A DNA stretch of 64,000 nucleotides from Chondrosia reniformis (taxonomy: Eukaryota; Porifera; Demospongiae; Chondrillida; Chondrillidae): the NCBI GenBank assembly GCA_947172415.1, contig OX359198.1:217401-281400 (forward strand). Direction: 5' to 3'. Both the position numbers and the translations under genes were made by a program. Positions 25,329 through 40,724 of the stretch are shown in pieces (the first letter of the stretch is position 1; the number at the start of each line of letters is the position of its first letter). The notes below the pieces were generated by a model. That model was not told the DNA's origin. It did not search any database and worked only from the letters and a program-made list of their open reading frames with translations.

Positions 25329-28300
25329 ATGAAGTCTACACGTTTGGCTGAGGTCTTTGTACTTCTCATGTTCCAGTCTGTATCACTTGCGAGCAATACT
25401 TTTTGGGTATCTTCTACCGGCCGGGACTGGGTGAATGGGCGACCTTGTGATACTCTTGATGGATATTATCAAAGGAATAACAGCATTTTCTCCACTTCAA
25501 ACAGCACATGGATCTTTCTAAACGGTAGCCACAACATAACATTTACCTTACAAATACTCGGAGCTGAAAGTGTTACTTTTGAAGGAGAATCAGAATCCTG
25601 CTGTAAGCTATTGTTCATGCATGATGCCAGTGTTGAAATTAAAGAGAGTAGAGATATTATCTTTCAATATATGACATTAAACTTGTCAGAGTCAAGAATG
25701 AAATTATGCAAAGTAATTAATGTAGCACTTTATAGAATGAATTTAACTGGAGGTACCATAGAAATGCTATATCCTTCAGGCTTGTACTCTTTTAAAGGTA
25801 GCAGCTTTCAGAATGTAGACGTAGAGTTTACAGCAGAGTCCCACAAGACTTCTAATCAACTGTTCATAAGAATATATAATGTGACATTAACTCGAGGTTG
25901 GGTTCACTTTCATATAATGTCATCCAATAGCAGTCTCTCCCTTGAAGAGTATAAATCTGAAATATTAATAACAAACTCTACTTTTAAGAGTACTGATTTT
26001 ATATTTAACAGTTCAAATAATCCAGTGAGGTCAGTAAAGCCAATTTTAATTGTGGAAAAGTGTGAATTTTATAATGAGATCAGTGATTATGAATATCATT
26101 CAAATACATTTCATCAGTTTACTGTACTAAACAGTACTGACATGGTTTCTCTTAAAAACTGCCTTTTCAAGAAAAACTACATGTTTCTGTTTATGAATAG
26201 TTACATCCTGTTTAGTGGACATAATTTAATAGTAAATAATTCAATCCAAAATGGAAACCCACTAAATATTTTCCAATCAATTTTGTTGCTTGAAAACAAT
26301 TCATATTTGGAAATCAGGAACAATAGCGGTTACTATAGTGGTGGAATATATGGTTGCTTACCTCCTGATAAGGTTAAGCTTGATGCCACTTTTGAGTATC
26401 TTTCAGGTTGTGAGAGGGAATATGTTGGTAATCAACAGAGTCAATGCTTCTTTCAACCAGTAGACCAATATGGACAATGGCTAATGAGAAGTGACCTCTC
26501 TACATTCAATGGATCTATATTCCTGAAGAACAACATTAACCATATTTATGACGGTAACAACATTTATGGTGGACATATTTCAAACTGTACTATTCAAACT
26601 CAAGATGGCAATATTACCACGAATGAAACATATCTCCAAAATTTTATCAAATTGCCATCATGGAACCCTTATGATATAGCATCTCCTCCTTATCAGTTGT
26701 GCTTATGTGATAAGAACGGAGATTTAATGCCCAAAGATTGCAATGGCCAGACAAATATGACTTTATATCCGGGAGAGGAACTGATACTTTATATAAGCTT
26801 ACTTGGGGATTATTCTAATAAAAGCGTCTTCTTACTTCATAAAATAATAGTGGAGATTGAGGGAAATATGGATTTAACAACGTTAGTGATCCAAAGGAAA
26901 TGTCAAAAATACATAAATAATAAGGGCATTAACAGTACAATTGATATTACACTTAAAACATACACTTTAAACTACAATGTGAGTCACAATGTACATGTTG
27001 AAGTTCACTTTCACTGTCCTCCTGGGTTTGTAAAGGAAGAAAGCTCTTATTTACCGTCAAATGAAAAGTGTTCCTGTAACTCTCTTTTAAATGATTTCAA
27101 TTTTGTATGCTCAATAGATCAGGGACTACCAAAGTATCAGCAAATGCATAAGTACCGATGGATCGGAGTACGGAGGAGTCTCTTTCTTGTAATCTCCAAG
27201 TATTGTCCTTCTTTCTATTGCAATGTATCTGAGCTTCAATCAAATGGTGTAACTCTACAAGATATAAGTGCAGAACACACTACAAAACAGTGCAACACAG
27301 TGAACCGGCGTCGCGGGTTCTTTTGCAGTGAATGTCCAAAAGGTTACAGTACAACATTTGGAGGATTTAAGTGCAGAGAATGTTCAAATGTTTGGCTCCT
27401 CCTTATATTCATCTATGCATTAGCTGGTCCTCTTCTGTTAGCCCTGCTGTTTGCCTTTAACCTCACTATTGTACACGGAACCATCAATGGAATTTTGCTC
27501 TATGTCAACATTGTATATCTTTACGATGACTACTTGCAAGAACATGCAAATGGTATACTTTATATAGTCTTCTCACTTCTTAATTTTGGGACTGGAAGGA
27601 ATGTATGCTTTTATGATGGAATGGATGAATTTTCTAAAGCATTGCTTCAATATGCATTTCCAATTTATCTCATAATTCTGGCAGTTTTAATAATTATCCG
27701 AGCTCAAGTCTTTAAACTCGAGTTATTCAGAGTTCAATTCATCAGTAAGAGGTGTGTTCCAGTATTGGACACTATTATGGTGCTGACATTTACTAGCTTT
27801 GTGGATGTCTGCTGGATCTCTCTGAGAGCTGCTGTTACCTATAGTGTTAGTTTACAAGTTGATGACACTGAAAGAGTACAGTCCCGTTCTCCAGAATTGC
27901 TTTGGTTTTATCAGCCCAGTTTAGGGTATTTTAGGGGGAAACACCTGATTCTGGGTATGGTGGCTATCAGCGTTTGCATCCTATATATCCTTCCACTGAC
28001 TGTTGTTGTACTATTTGGAGATTTCCTGAGGAGAAGGTGCATTCACAGAACATGGTTCAGTCACGTTATTGATGTGTTTCAAGGAGCTTACTGTAAGCCG
28101 TATGGTTTCTGGTTGGGAGTGAGATTATTGCTTAGGATATGCTTTGTAATCGCCCACATACTGCATTATAACTCAACCCAGTTTGCATACACAACACTTC
28201 ACATTATATTACTCTTTCTCTGTCTTGAAAACTTGATAAAGCCATTTTGTCGAAAGATGAACATGTCCACTGCTTCATGTAGGGTTCTCACATCTCCCCA

Positions 28301-28343
28301 TCTGTATGGCCAAGACACACCTCTCCTTCTCCCACCTTCCTGA
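25329..28343 (+). pseudogene. TM2: TM family member with its 3' end replaced by MTHFD1 sequence
   Basis: A 1004-aa open frame. Residues 1 to about 976 follow TM3-TM5: signal peptide, NxS/T-rich ectodomain, CSECPKGYSTTFGGFKC linker, and helices through LLFLCLENLIKPF. Homology stops at GATGA near 28259, where last-intron/exon sequence of MTHFD1 begins in another frame and adds 28 foreign residues. The cytoplasmic linker, the last two predicted helices and the conserved tail are lost. The protein could still be made, but is probably non-functional or altered. Confidence 0.8.
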
Positions 28344-28524
28344 GCTGAAGGGAGCACCCAGCGGCTTCACACTGCCCATCCGAGATGTGCGGGCCAGTGT
28401 GGGAGCCGGCTTCCTGTACCCCCTGGTGGGGACCATGTCCACCATGCCAGGTCTGCCCACCAGACCATGCTTCTACGACATTGACATTGACACCACCACT
28501 GGAGAGATACAGGGACTGTTTTAA
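28283..28524 (+). pseudogene. FTHFS last-exon fragment fused behind TM2
   Basis: The complete last FTHFS exon with its AG acceptor, preceded by only about 25 bp of intron. It encodes [14 protein letters not shown] through GEIQGLF and stop. The fusion with TM2 reads it in another frame, so the two are not joined in phase without splicing. Confidence 0.88.
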
Positions 28525-29032
28525 TTATAGAAAACACATTGTATCACTTTGATAATAGCATTTTTGAATTCACTTACAGTATACTGCAGAGAATATGGAA
28601 ATATATATATATTTGTTGTGTCATTAAATATGCATGCATTTAGTTTGGTTTTTGCAATTAACTCCATTTCTAATAATCCATTTATTATTGATTTGGTGTT
28701 TACATATCAAATACAAATTGATAAAGTTCATGCACACATAAGCATGTAAATAAATTATGTATGCAAGTGCATGCACATGGTAAATGGTATCTTAGATTTT
28801 TCATGCATTAGTTAAGTTTTTGCAATTAACTCATTTCTAATAATTGATTATTGATTTTTAATAATCCATTTATTATTGATTTGGTGTTTACATATCAAAT
28901 ACAAATTGATTAAGTTCATGCACATGAGCATGTAAATAAATTATGTATGCAACAAATTCTAACTGATTCATTGTGTGTATATGTATATAGTCTTGCGAAA
29001 ACTGTTCTTCCCCCAACTGATGGAAGTGAGGT
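28525..29032. other. Inverted 3' flanks between TM2 and TM3, with an internal duplication
   Basis: Non-coding AT-rich DNA. 28525-28640 is the reverse complement of the MTHFD1 3' flank (56880-56945 region). A ~95-bp block containing TTTGGTGTTTACATATCAAA occurs twice (about 28673-28770 and 28862-28960). No gene is evident. Confidence 0.65.
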
Positions 29033-32000
29033 TTATTGTTGTTGAGAGGAAGGTGGATCAGAAACGTATTGTACATCTCTGAATGGAAAAAATTCCACAC
29101 TATCTTCTTCAATATTTCCCTCCTGTGATTGTCTCTTGAGAAAGTATTCCTTCAATTTTCTCCATTTAAATTTGAGACCTCTTGGAATAGGAAAGAAAAT
29201 GTATCCATGGAAACCAAAAATGAATGAGAGCTGAATAATAGCAATGGCTATGGATATGTTGCATACAAAATCCTCATAAAAGTATTTGTAAGGGTTTCCT
29301 ATTATTATCGCACTCATAAAGATAATGTTTAGCAGAGAAAGGTTATCTATAACTTGTGGATATGTCAGCCATCTGATGAAGGAAAAAAGTCTGTTTTTCA
29401 ATTTCTCACCAACTTTAGCTTCCACTTCTTTATGAGAAGAAACTTCCTTTATGATCACCTTTTGACAAAATGGCTTTATCAAGTTTTCAAGACAGAGAAA
29501 GAGTAATATAATGTGAAGTGTTGTGTATGCAAACTGGGCCAAGTTATAATGCAGTGTGTGGGCGATTACAAAGCATATCCTAAGCAATAATCTCACTCCC
29601 AACCAGAAACCATACGGCTTACGGTAAGCTCCTTGGAACACATCAATAACGTGACTGAACCATGTTCTGTGAATACACCTTCTCCTCAGAAAATCTCCAA
29701 ATAGTACAACAACAGTCAGTGGAAGGATATATAGGATGCAAACGCTGATAGCCACCATACCCAGAATCAGGTGTTTCCCCCTAAAATACCCTAAACTGGG
29801 CTGATACAACCAAACCAATTCTGGAGATTGGGGCTTTACTCTTTCAGTGTCATCAACTTGTAAACTAACACTATAGGTAACAGCAACTCTCAATGAGATC
29901 CAGCAGACATCCACAAAGCTAGTAAATGTCAGCACCATAATAGTGGCCAATACTGGAACACACCTCTTACTGATGAATTGAACTCTGAATAACTTGAGTT
30001 TAAAGACCTGAGCTCCGATAATTATTAAAACTGCCAGAATTATGAGATAAATTGGAAATGCATATTGAAGCAATGTTTTAGAAAATTCATCCATTCCATC
30101 ATAAAAGCATATATTCCTTCCAGTCCCAAAATTAAGAAGTGAGAAGACTATATAAAGTATACCATTTGCATGTTCTTGCAAGTAGTCATCGTAAAGATAT
30201 ACAATGTTGACATAGAGCAAAATTCCATTGATGGTTCCGTGTACAATAGTGAGGTTAAAGGCAAACAGCAGGGCTAACAGAAGAGGACCAGCTAATGCAT
30301 AGATGAATATAAGGAGGAGCCAAACATTTGAACATTCTCTGCACTTAAATCCTCCAAATGTTGTACTGTAACCTTTTGGACATTCACTGCAAAAGAACCC
30401 GCGACGCCGGTTCACTGTGTTGCACTGTTTTGTAGTGTGTTCTGCTCTTATATCTTGTAGAGTTACACCATTTGATTGAAGCTCAGATACATTGCAATAG
30501 AAAGAAGGACAATACTTGGAGATTACAAGAAAGAGACTCCTCCGTACTCCGATCCATCGGTACTTATGCATTTGCTGATACTTTGGTAGTCCCTGATCTA
30601 TTGAGCATACAAAATTGAAATCATTTAAAAGAGAGTTACAGGAACACTTTTCATTTGACGGTAAATAAGAGCTTTCTTCCTTTACAAACCCAGGAGGACA
30701 GTGAGAGTGAACTTCAACATGTATGTTGTGACTCACATTGTAGTTTGACAGGAATATATACGGATAAGATTCTGTTTTAAGTGTAATATCAATTGTACTG
30801 TTAATGACCTTATAATTATTTACAATATATTTTTGACATTTCCTGTGGATCGTTAATGTTGTTAAATCCATATTTCCCTCAATCTCCACTATTATTTTAT
30901 GAAGTACGACATTTTTCTTAGAACCATCCCCAAGTAAGCTTATATAAAGTATCGGTTCCTCTCCCGGATATAAAGTCATATTTGTCTGGCCATTGCAATC
31001 TTTGGGCATTAAATCTCCATTCTTATCACATAAGCACAACCGATAAGGAGGAGATGCTATATCATTGGGGCTCCATGATGGCAATTTGATAAAGTTTTTG
31101 AGATATGTTTCATTTGTGGTAATATAGCCATCCTGAGTTTGAATAGTACAGTTTGAAATATGTCCACCATAAATGTTGTTACCATCATAAATATGGTTAG
31201 TGTTGTTCTCCAGGAATATAGATCCATTGAATGTAGAGAGGTCACTTCTCATTAGCCATTGTCCATATTGGTCTACCGGTTGAAAGAAGCATTGACTGTG
31301 TTGATTACCAACATATTCTCTCTCACACTCTGAAAGATACTCAAAAGTGGCATCAAGCTTAAGCTTATCAGGAGGTAAGCAACCATATATTCCACCACTA
31401 TAGTAACCTGTATTGTTCCTGATTTCCAAATATGAATTGTTTTCAAGCAACAAAATTGATTGGAAAATATTTAGTGGGTTTCCATTTCGGATTGAATTAT
31501 TTACTATTAAATTGTGTCCACTAAACAGGATGTAACTATTCACAAATAGAAACATGTAGTTTTTCTTGAAAATGCAGTTGCTAAGAGAAACCGTTTCAGT
31601 ACTGTTTAGTACAGTAAATTGGCGAAATGTATAATATTCATAATCACTGATCTCATAAAATTCACACTTTTCCACAATTAAAATTGGCTTTACTGACCTC
31701 ACTGGATTATTTGAACTGTTAAATATAAAATCAGTACTCTTAAAAGTAGAGTTTGTTATTAATATTTCAGATTTATACTCTTCAAGGGAGAGACTGCTAT
31801 TGGATGACATTATATGAAAGTGAACCCAACCTCGAGTTAATGTCACATTATATATTCTTATGAACAGTTGATTAGAAGTCTTGTGGGACTCTGCTGTAAA
31901 CTCTACGTCTACATTCTGAAAGCTGCTACCTTTAAAAGAGTACAAGCCTGAAGGATATAGCATTTCTATGGTACCTCCAGTTAAATTCATTCTATAAAGT

Positions 32001-32398
32001 GCTACATTAATTACTTTGCATAATTTCATTCTTGACTCTGACAAGTTTAATGTCATATATTGAAAGATAATATCTCTACTCTCTTTAATTTCAACACTGG
32101 CATCATGCATGAACAATAGCTTACAGCAGGATTCTGATTCTCCTTCAAAAGTAACACTTTCAGCTCCGAGTATTTGTAAGGTAAATGTTATGTTGTGGCT
32201 ACCGTTTAGAAAGATCCATGTGCTGTTTGAAGTGGAGAAGATGCTGCTATTCCTTTGATAATATCCATCAAGAGTATCACAAGGTTGCCTATTCACACAG
32301 TCCTGGTCGGTAGAAGATACCCAAAAAGTATTGCTCGCAAGTGATACAGACTGGTACATGAGAAGTACAAAGACCTCAGCCAAATGTGTAGACTTCAT
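29033..32398 (-). CDS. TM3: intact multi-pass glycoprotein receptor-like protein (1121 aa)
   Basis: Single exon. An N-terminal signal peptide (about residues 1-21) precedes a ~640-residue ectodomain with many NxS/T sites and repeated short beta-strand-like phrases (FTVLNSTETVSLSNC, SYLEIRNNTG), suggesting a beta-helix fold. A Cys-rich linker (CNTVNRRRGFFCSEC, CPKGYSTTFGGFKCREC) leads into about eight hydrophobic helices, including NVWLLLIFIYALAGPLLLAL and FNLTIVHGTINGILLYVNIV. The C-tail is acidic and ends DPPSSQQQ. It recalls large unnamed membrane families in sponges and other basal metazoans; I cannot name a function. Orientation is opposite to the other copies because the whole unit is inverted. 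Confidence 0.8.
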   Translation of the reverse strand: MKSTHLAEVFVLLMYQSVSLASNTFWVSSTDQDCVNRQPCDTLDGYYQRNSSIFSTSNSTWIFLNGSHNITFTLQILGAESVTFEGESESCCKLLFMHDASVEIKESRDIIFQYMTLNLSESRMKLCKVINVALYRMNLTGGTIEMLYPSGLYSFKGSSFQNVDVEFTAESHKTSNQLFIRIYNVTLTRGWVHFHIMSSNSSLSLEEYKSEILITNSTFKSTDFIFNSSNNPVRSVKPILIVEKCEFYEISDYEYYTFRQFTVLNSTETVSLSNCIFKKNYMFLFVNSYILFSGHNLIVNNSIRNGNPLNIFQSILLLENNSYLEIRNNTGYYSGGIYGCLPPDKLKLDATFEYLSECEREYVGNQHSQCFFQPVDQYGQWLMRSDLSTFNGSIFLENNTNHIYDGNNIYGGHISNCTIQTQDGYITTNETYLKNFIKLPSWSPNDIASPPYRLCLCDKNGDLMPKDCNGQTNMTLYPGEEPILYISLLGDGSKKNVVLHKIIVEIEGNMDLTTLTIHRKCQKYIVNNYKVINSTIDITLKTESYPYIFLSNYNVSHNIHVEVHSHCPPGFVKEESSYLPSNEKCSCNSLLNDFNFVCSIDQGLPKYQQMHKYRWIGVRRSLFLVISKYCPSFYCNVSELQSNGVTLQDIRAEHTTKQCNTVNRRRGFFCSECPKGYSTTFGGFKCRECSNVWLLLIFIYALAGPLLLALLFAFNLTIVHGTINGILLYVNIVYLYDDYLQEHANGILYIVFSLLNFGTGRNICFYDGMDEFSKTLLQYAFPIYLIILAVLIIIGAQVFKLKLFRVQFISKRCVPVLATIMVLTFTSFVDVCWISLRVAVTYSVSLQVDDTERVKPQSPELVWLYQPSLGYFRGKHLILGMVAISVCILYILPLTVVVLFGDFLRRRCIHRTWFSHVIDVFQGAYRKPYGFWLGVRLLLRICFVIAHTLHYNLAQFAYTTLHIILLFLCLENLIKPFCQKVIIKEVSSHKEVEAKVGEKLKNRLFSFIRWLTYPQVIDNLSLLNIIFMSAIIIGNPYKYFYEDFVCNISIAIAIIQLSFIFGFHGYIFFPIPRGLKFKWRKLKEYFLKRQSQEGNIEEDSVEFFPFRDVQYVSDPPSSQQQ

Positions 32399-33192
32399 GT
32401 TGACTGCAACACTTGTGTCATTTAATTTGGCCCCAACTAACTATTTGGTCCACACACATTATATATATAATAATTATATACAACATAAATTTTTATATAT
32501 ACACACATATATAACATAATTTTTTTATATATACACACATTTATAGGCATACATATTACTGTATTTGACATCAAATTTTCATCTCTTTCATTTTATGAAT
32601 TGTCCTATTGTATCACATAATTGTAATAAAACTTCAATATTTGTAATGAGTGAATGAATAGCCATTCATTCTTAATATTCTGTGTATGCATTTATTGCTA
32701 TTATTATGAAAATAGGAAAATTAAATGAAACAATTACATAATATAACACAAATGCACAATCAATCTAAAGCTTCATTTCAACATCATTCAACATGTTAGA
32801 TTTACTTTAGAGTAAAGGCCTATAGGGAACTAAACCTAGTGAGAGCTTTGGATGAGGATACAAGAGTTTCCACGAGACCATGTCACTATATAGCACTTCT
32901 ATGACATGTGCTGTGGAGCATGTAACATTCGGAAACATTGTATAACACGTTTATTCATGATTAAAATGGCCGTCTTCCGGAGCCCTTTTCAGGAGTCTCC
33001 GAGATCCGCTGGTGCAATATAAAGAATTTGTCGGGAAGCCATACACCTCGCCATCATTTTTATCGCTTTTTGACTGCAATTGCAAATGCATGTATACACA
33101 ATCTATACTTATTTATCTACGTATATAGTACATGTTGTGGTCAGTGTAGATAGATAGATATCCCCTATCTCCTCTCCCTTTGTTCTAGTGCA
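32399..33192. promoter_or_regulatory. Inverted GT/TM divergent spacer (TM3 side)
   Basis: Reverse-complement homologue of 16420-17279, of similar length (~795 bp) and without a transposon. It keeps the near-invariant block before the TM start codon and the TATCTATC-like stretch next to the GT start. Confidence 0.7.
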
Positions 33193-33284
33193 ATGAAGTG
33201 GAGTGTTTGTCGTACGTTGCAAATGATAGCGGCTGGATTCTTGGTGATAACGCCAATTCTTCTAATACGTTACCACGACCGTTC
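33193..33284 (+). pseudogene. GT3: 5' stub of a glycosyltransferase gene
   Basis: Starts with ATG and encodes the membrane anchor (MIAAGFLVITPILLIRYHD) but breaks off after about 31 codons inside GT exon 1, running into a 13-bp minisatellite and a stop. No downstream GT exons follow. It is the head-to-head partner of TM3 in the inverted unit. Confidence 0.85.
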
Positions 33285-33480
33285 TATAGCTTCTCCATAT
33301 AGCCGCTCCATATAGCTGCTCCATATAGCCACTCCATATATATAGCCACTCCATATAGCCACTCCATATAGCCGCTCCATATACGTAGCCGCTCCATATA
33401 GCCACTCCATATAACTGCTCCATATAGCCGCTCCATATAACCACTCCGTATAACTGCTCCATATAACTGCTCCATATATA
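33285..33480. repeat. 13-bp minisatellite (CTCCATATAGCCG type), degenerate copy
   Basis: Imperfect 13-bp units (CTCCATATAGCCR). It is the counterpart of the cleaner array in intron 2 of MTHFD1 at 60083-60312, seen on the other strand. It marks the exact point where GT sequence changes to FTHFS-B intron. Confidence 0.9.
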
Positions 33481-33534
33481 TTTCTGTATTATGTACTGTA
33501 TAGTCTCATATGTTTCCTGTATAACCTTCTGAAG

Positions 33535-36621
<3,087 letters not shown>

Positions 36622-36781
36622 TTGCAGTGGAGATTTTAAACACTTTTTTTAACTATTTACTTATTTTAATTTCCTTAATGAACTTTAAATCAAAACGACT
36701 GTCATTTTGTTTTATTTCCAAAATTAAAAGTTTTATATACACAAAATTATAAAAACAAAAAAATATAAAGTTTTGAAGGTT

Positions 36782-38972
36782 TTACTCAAAAACTTTGAAA
36801 TTAGCTGAACACTGGTTATAAGTCACTCCTGATCGCAGAATCCTAAGTGCTCTCTCCTTGAATTTCTCATTGTGAGTGTATGAAAATGGATGGACAATAT
36901 ACATTGACTTGTGCCTAATCCTCTCTCGTCTGATTGTACAGTGCCTTCTGCATATATAGTCTTCTGATAATACAGAAATGTTCAAATTGTTTATAGAAGT
37001 CCTACCCTCATAGCCATAGTCTGTTTCTAGCCATTTGACCTTTAAACCTTTCAAACAGTTATTAATGCGCTGCTGATCATCTGAATACAGCTTTCTGCGA
37101 GTTACAGTTGACATGTTCTTTAGAAAGGCATCTACACAATGTATGTACACATAGAGAGGGGAGACCAAATTATTATTTACAGGGGATATTTAAAAGTATA
37201 GAAATAACATTGTTAGTGAATGTATGGGAGTCAATTATAGTGACCACTTTAAACAATGTCTGCCTATAGAGGAGACAGTTTATATGGATTACACTGTATT
37301 AGGGATATACAACTTATTCTAGTAACATGAGATCACACTTTTTACAATCTGTAATCTTCAAATCACTACATATACACATCATGATGCGCCCAAATATAGA
37401 AGTGATGTGTATGATTAAGAAACATGCCACTTCTGTATGGTTAACCTTATTACGTGATCACTGTCTTGTTTCATTACTTTTTCCAGATGTGGTATACATT
37501 ATTGCAACACTGGCCATCCCTACTTCCAATATTTTTAAATGTTTATATTTTAATTACTTATTCCCATTACAAGCACAGAAATGTAAATAAATTCTTGAAA
37601 CACTTTTCAATATAGTTATGTGCCAATAGACTTACACGTTCCAGGGGAGCTCCTATAGATGGCAGTGCCTGCGCACACTGCTATATCAGTATCGTCGTAA
37701 TGGCCTAACCCGAACAACATATCTGCCCCAGTCCTGTTCATCCACGGATAAGGGTCCCTCAGGATGATAGCATCTGAATCCATCAGCATGGTATCAAAGC
37801 CACGAGAGATGGTATAAGTAGTGAAAAGCTGCCTTGTTAACCAAAAATTTCTTTGTCTAATAAAATATTGTAGTTTTGGTTTCGTGTTGTTATGGAGACG
37901 TTGGTTAATCAAATCACTGCAATGTGTATCAAAAAGTAGCAAGACTCTATATACAACATGGATATATAGTAATATAGCTTATTCCTGCAAACTACACCCA
38001 TTCTACAGTAAAACTGCATGTTTACGATAATAGATTTAGCATGTAACAGACTCTTTTGACCATGTACATGAAATCAATAGTTCTATGATATTACTCCAAA
38101 ATATTAATTCCAGTATGTTTTACAAATTAGACATGTATAAGGATTCACAGAAGATCAAAATAAAGAAAAAGACAAAGACTCCCAGGATCACTGATGAAGG
38201 GTGGAATTCCCAGAAACAGCTGTCTGACCCAGTGGAGAAGAAGATGAAAGAAGGGAAAAGAAGGAAGAAAAGACTCCTGTATCCTCATCCAAAGCTCTAT
38301 TCAGGTTTAGTTCCCCTATAGGCTCTTTTACAGAATAGGTATATGTATGTGTTACAAATTAGACATGCATAAGCCATACGTTTGAATAACATTGGCAACA
38401 TGGAGTCCATTCTTAGCAAACACGCTAGTTGCCGCCTGGTTGTCCAACACTAGCACCATGACATGCCTCATCAGGTGAGCAGCATTCAAGCGAACACTAC
38501 AAAGCCACTTTAGAGTAACATTGACATAGCTCTCGGTAATTAAAAGTGGTATCACCAATCTAGTATTGGTCTGTGAATATATTTGTTCCAGTATAGAGTC
38601 AATCTCCTTGAATATTGGAGCAAGCTTATAGTTATGGGACGTTATCCTTGGTAGAAGCATGGGAATATTCACATTCTTCATTATCGTTGAAGTTGTCTTC
38701 CGAAAAGGGTTAAATGGTGAACCAGACTTTAGATCAGAAAAGCCGTTCAAGTCCGTTCTCTCACTGGCCATGCTATCCTCCCTGACACTGAGAACAGTCG
38801 AATGTGCTTCTAAGTGTCTTCCATCGTGGGTAGGTGCACTGTAAAGGTCACCATGAGTACGTATGTGTCCAGGGGCGACTGAACGGTCGTGGTAACGTAT
38901 TAGAAGAATCGGCGTTATCACCAATAACCCAACCGCTATCATTTGCAACGTGCGACGAACACTCCACCTCAT
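36782..38972 (-). CDS. GT4: type II glycosyltransferase, nearly identical to GT1
   Basis: Exons 38380-38972, 37636-37916 and 36782-37131 have the same lengths and phases as GT1 (407 aa). The sequence from about 36370 to 38330 is almost identical to 13800-15770 including introns, which points to very recent duplication or gene conversion. Anchor, DSD motif and C-terminus (SANFKVFE) are intact. The donor of exon 1 reads CAAAC/GTATGG instead of CAAAA/GTATGG. Its divergent partner TM4 is displaced to 44541 by about 4.7 kb of inserted DNA. Confidence 0.75.
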
Positions 38973-39711
38973 TGCACTAGAGCAAAGGGAGAGGAGATGG
39001 GATATCTATCTATCTACACTGACCACAACATGTGCAATATACGTAGATAAATACGTAATAGATTGTGTATACATGCATTTGCAATTGCAGTCAAAAAGCG
39101 ATAAAAGTGATGGCTGGAGATGTATGGCTTCCACCCTCTGTCACTCTGTTTATAAAACTCACTTTATAGCAACAAATTCTTTATGTGCTATTATATTGCA
39201 CCAGCGGATCTCGAAGACTCCTCTATATAGGCCCCTGAGAAGGGTTCCGGAAGACGGCCATTTTAATCATGAATAAACGTGTTATATAACAATGTTTCCG
39301 AATGTTACCGAATGTTACATGCTCCACAGCACATGTCATAGAAGTGCTATATAGTGACATGGTCTCATGGAAACTCTTGTATCCTCATCCAAAGCTCTCA
39401 CTAGGTTTAGTTCCCTATAGGCCTTTATTCTAAAGTAAATCTAACATGTTGAAATGAAGCTTTAGATTGATTGTGCATTTGTGTTATATTATGTTTCATT
39501 TAATTTTCCTATTTTCATAATAATAGCAATAAATGCACACACAGAATATTAAGAATGAATGGCTATTCATTCACTCATTACAAATATTGAAGTTTTATTA
39601 CAATTATGTGATACAATAGGACAATTAATAAAATGAAAGAGAAAAATTTAATGTCAAATACAGTAATATATATGCCTATAAATGCGTGTATTTATGTTGT
39701 ATATGTGTGTA
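38973..39711. promoter_or_regulatory. Left part of the GT4/TM4 spacer
   Basis: Homologous to the GT1/TM1 spacer from the GT start codon to the TATGTGTGTATA stretch, where a TTA microsatellite interrupts it. The final ~100 bp next to TM4 are found at 44438-44540. Confidence 0.65.
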
Positions 39712-39764
39712 TATTATTATTATTATTATTGTTATTATTATTATTTTTATTATTATTATTGTTA

Positions 39765-39849
<85 letters not shown>
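39712..39849. repeat. (TTA)n microsatellite
   Basis: About 46 trinucleotides, with a few TTG or TTT variants near the start. It may be the tail of a minus-strand retroposon whose body would be 39850-40240. Confidence 0.95.
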
Positions 39850-39850
<1 letters not shown>

Positions 39851-40428
39851 GAAAAAGGATGATGATTGGTGGTAATTAGGGCATGAATGAGGTAACAGGA
39901 TTAAGAAAAGAAAAGGCCTAAGTGTCCATATACAATAAAATACTAGATGGAATAATACAGGAAACACAAACATTAAATAATATTACATGAAAAGTGATCT
40001 TATAATACATTTACTTATAAAATAAAATTAAAATTATTAGTATTAGTATAATAGCTTAAGTATTAAAATGAAAATTGACACTGTCCCTGACGATCAATAA
40101 GTGAGATCATCAAGAGCAAAATCATCAATAGGACTGGGAATTGAACCCAGCACAGATGCAGCATTCCCAGCCTGAATGGCAACTGAGAGCTGTTGCAAAA
40201 GGTGGGCATAGGACTTCGGCTCTCCATTATTATTATTCTTATTATTATTGTAATCTGACAACCAGAATTAGATCCATCACAAGGGAGGACATGGCACACT
40301 GCCATCTCATCCAGCAGCTGGCAGTTGCCACTGAGAAGGGGAACGCGATGTCCATTATGTCAACAATGAACTAAACAAATTTATATTATTATTATTATTA
40401 TTTATCCATTATCCATTGTAAATTTAAA

Positions 40429-40430
<2 letters not shown>
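39850..40430 (-). mobile_element. Possible SINE-like retroposon with a tRNA-type B box (tentative)
   Basis: On the minus strand 40134-40150 reads CTGGGTTCAATTCCCAG, a perfect 5-bp stem with 7-nt loop like a tRNA T-arm. Downstream in that orientation come ~285 bp and then a (TAA)n tract. This fits a tRNA-derived SINE, but no clear A box or acceptor stem was found and no target duplication was identified. Confidence 0.35.

Positions 40431-40498
<68 letters not shown>
40431..40498. repeat. (ATT)n microsatellite
   Basis: About 22 TTA units, the second such array within 1 kb. Confidence 0.95.
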
Positions 40499-40724
40499 GA
40501 TTTAAGTGCATCATGTGCAGTTGCACACTAGGGCTAAATTTGCCCAATGCAGCACTCTATACAATAAACATTGACATGCACCAGTTCTATATATACATAC
40601 ACACACAGAAACAGTTCTGATTATCACCCCATACAATGGACAGTTGTATATGTCTGTCTACATCTTCCTCTTAGTCTCTTACATAGCCCCAAACCAGCTC
40701 TTTAATCTAGCAATAAATGTAACA

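Noticed and set aside
39633-39973. Poly-Leu, poly-Tyr and poly-Asn open frames
   Set aside because: Artefacts of the (TTA)n microsatellite.
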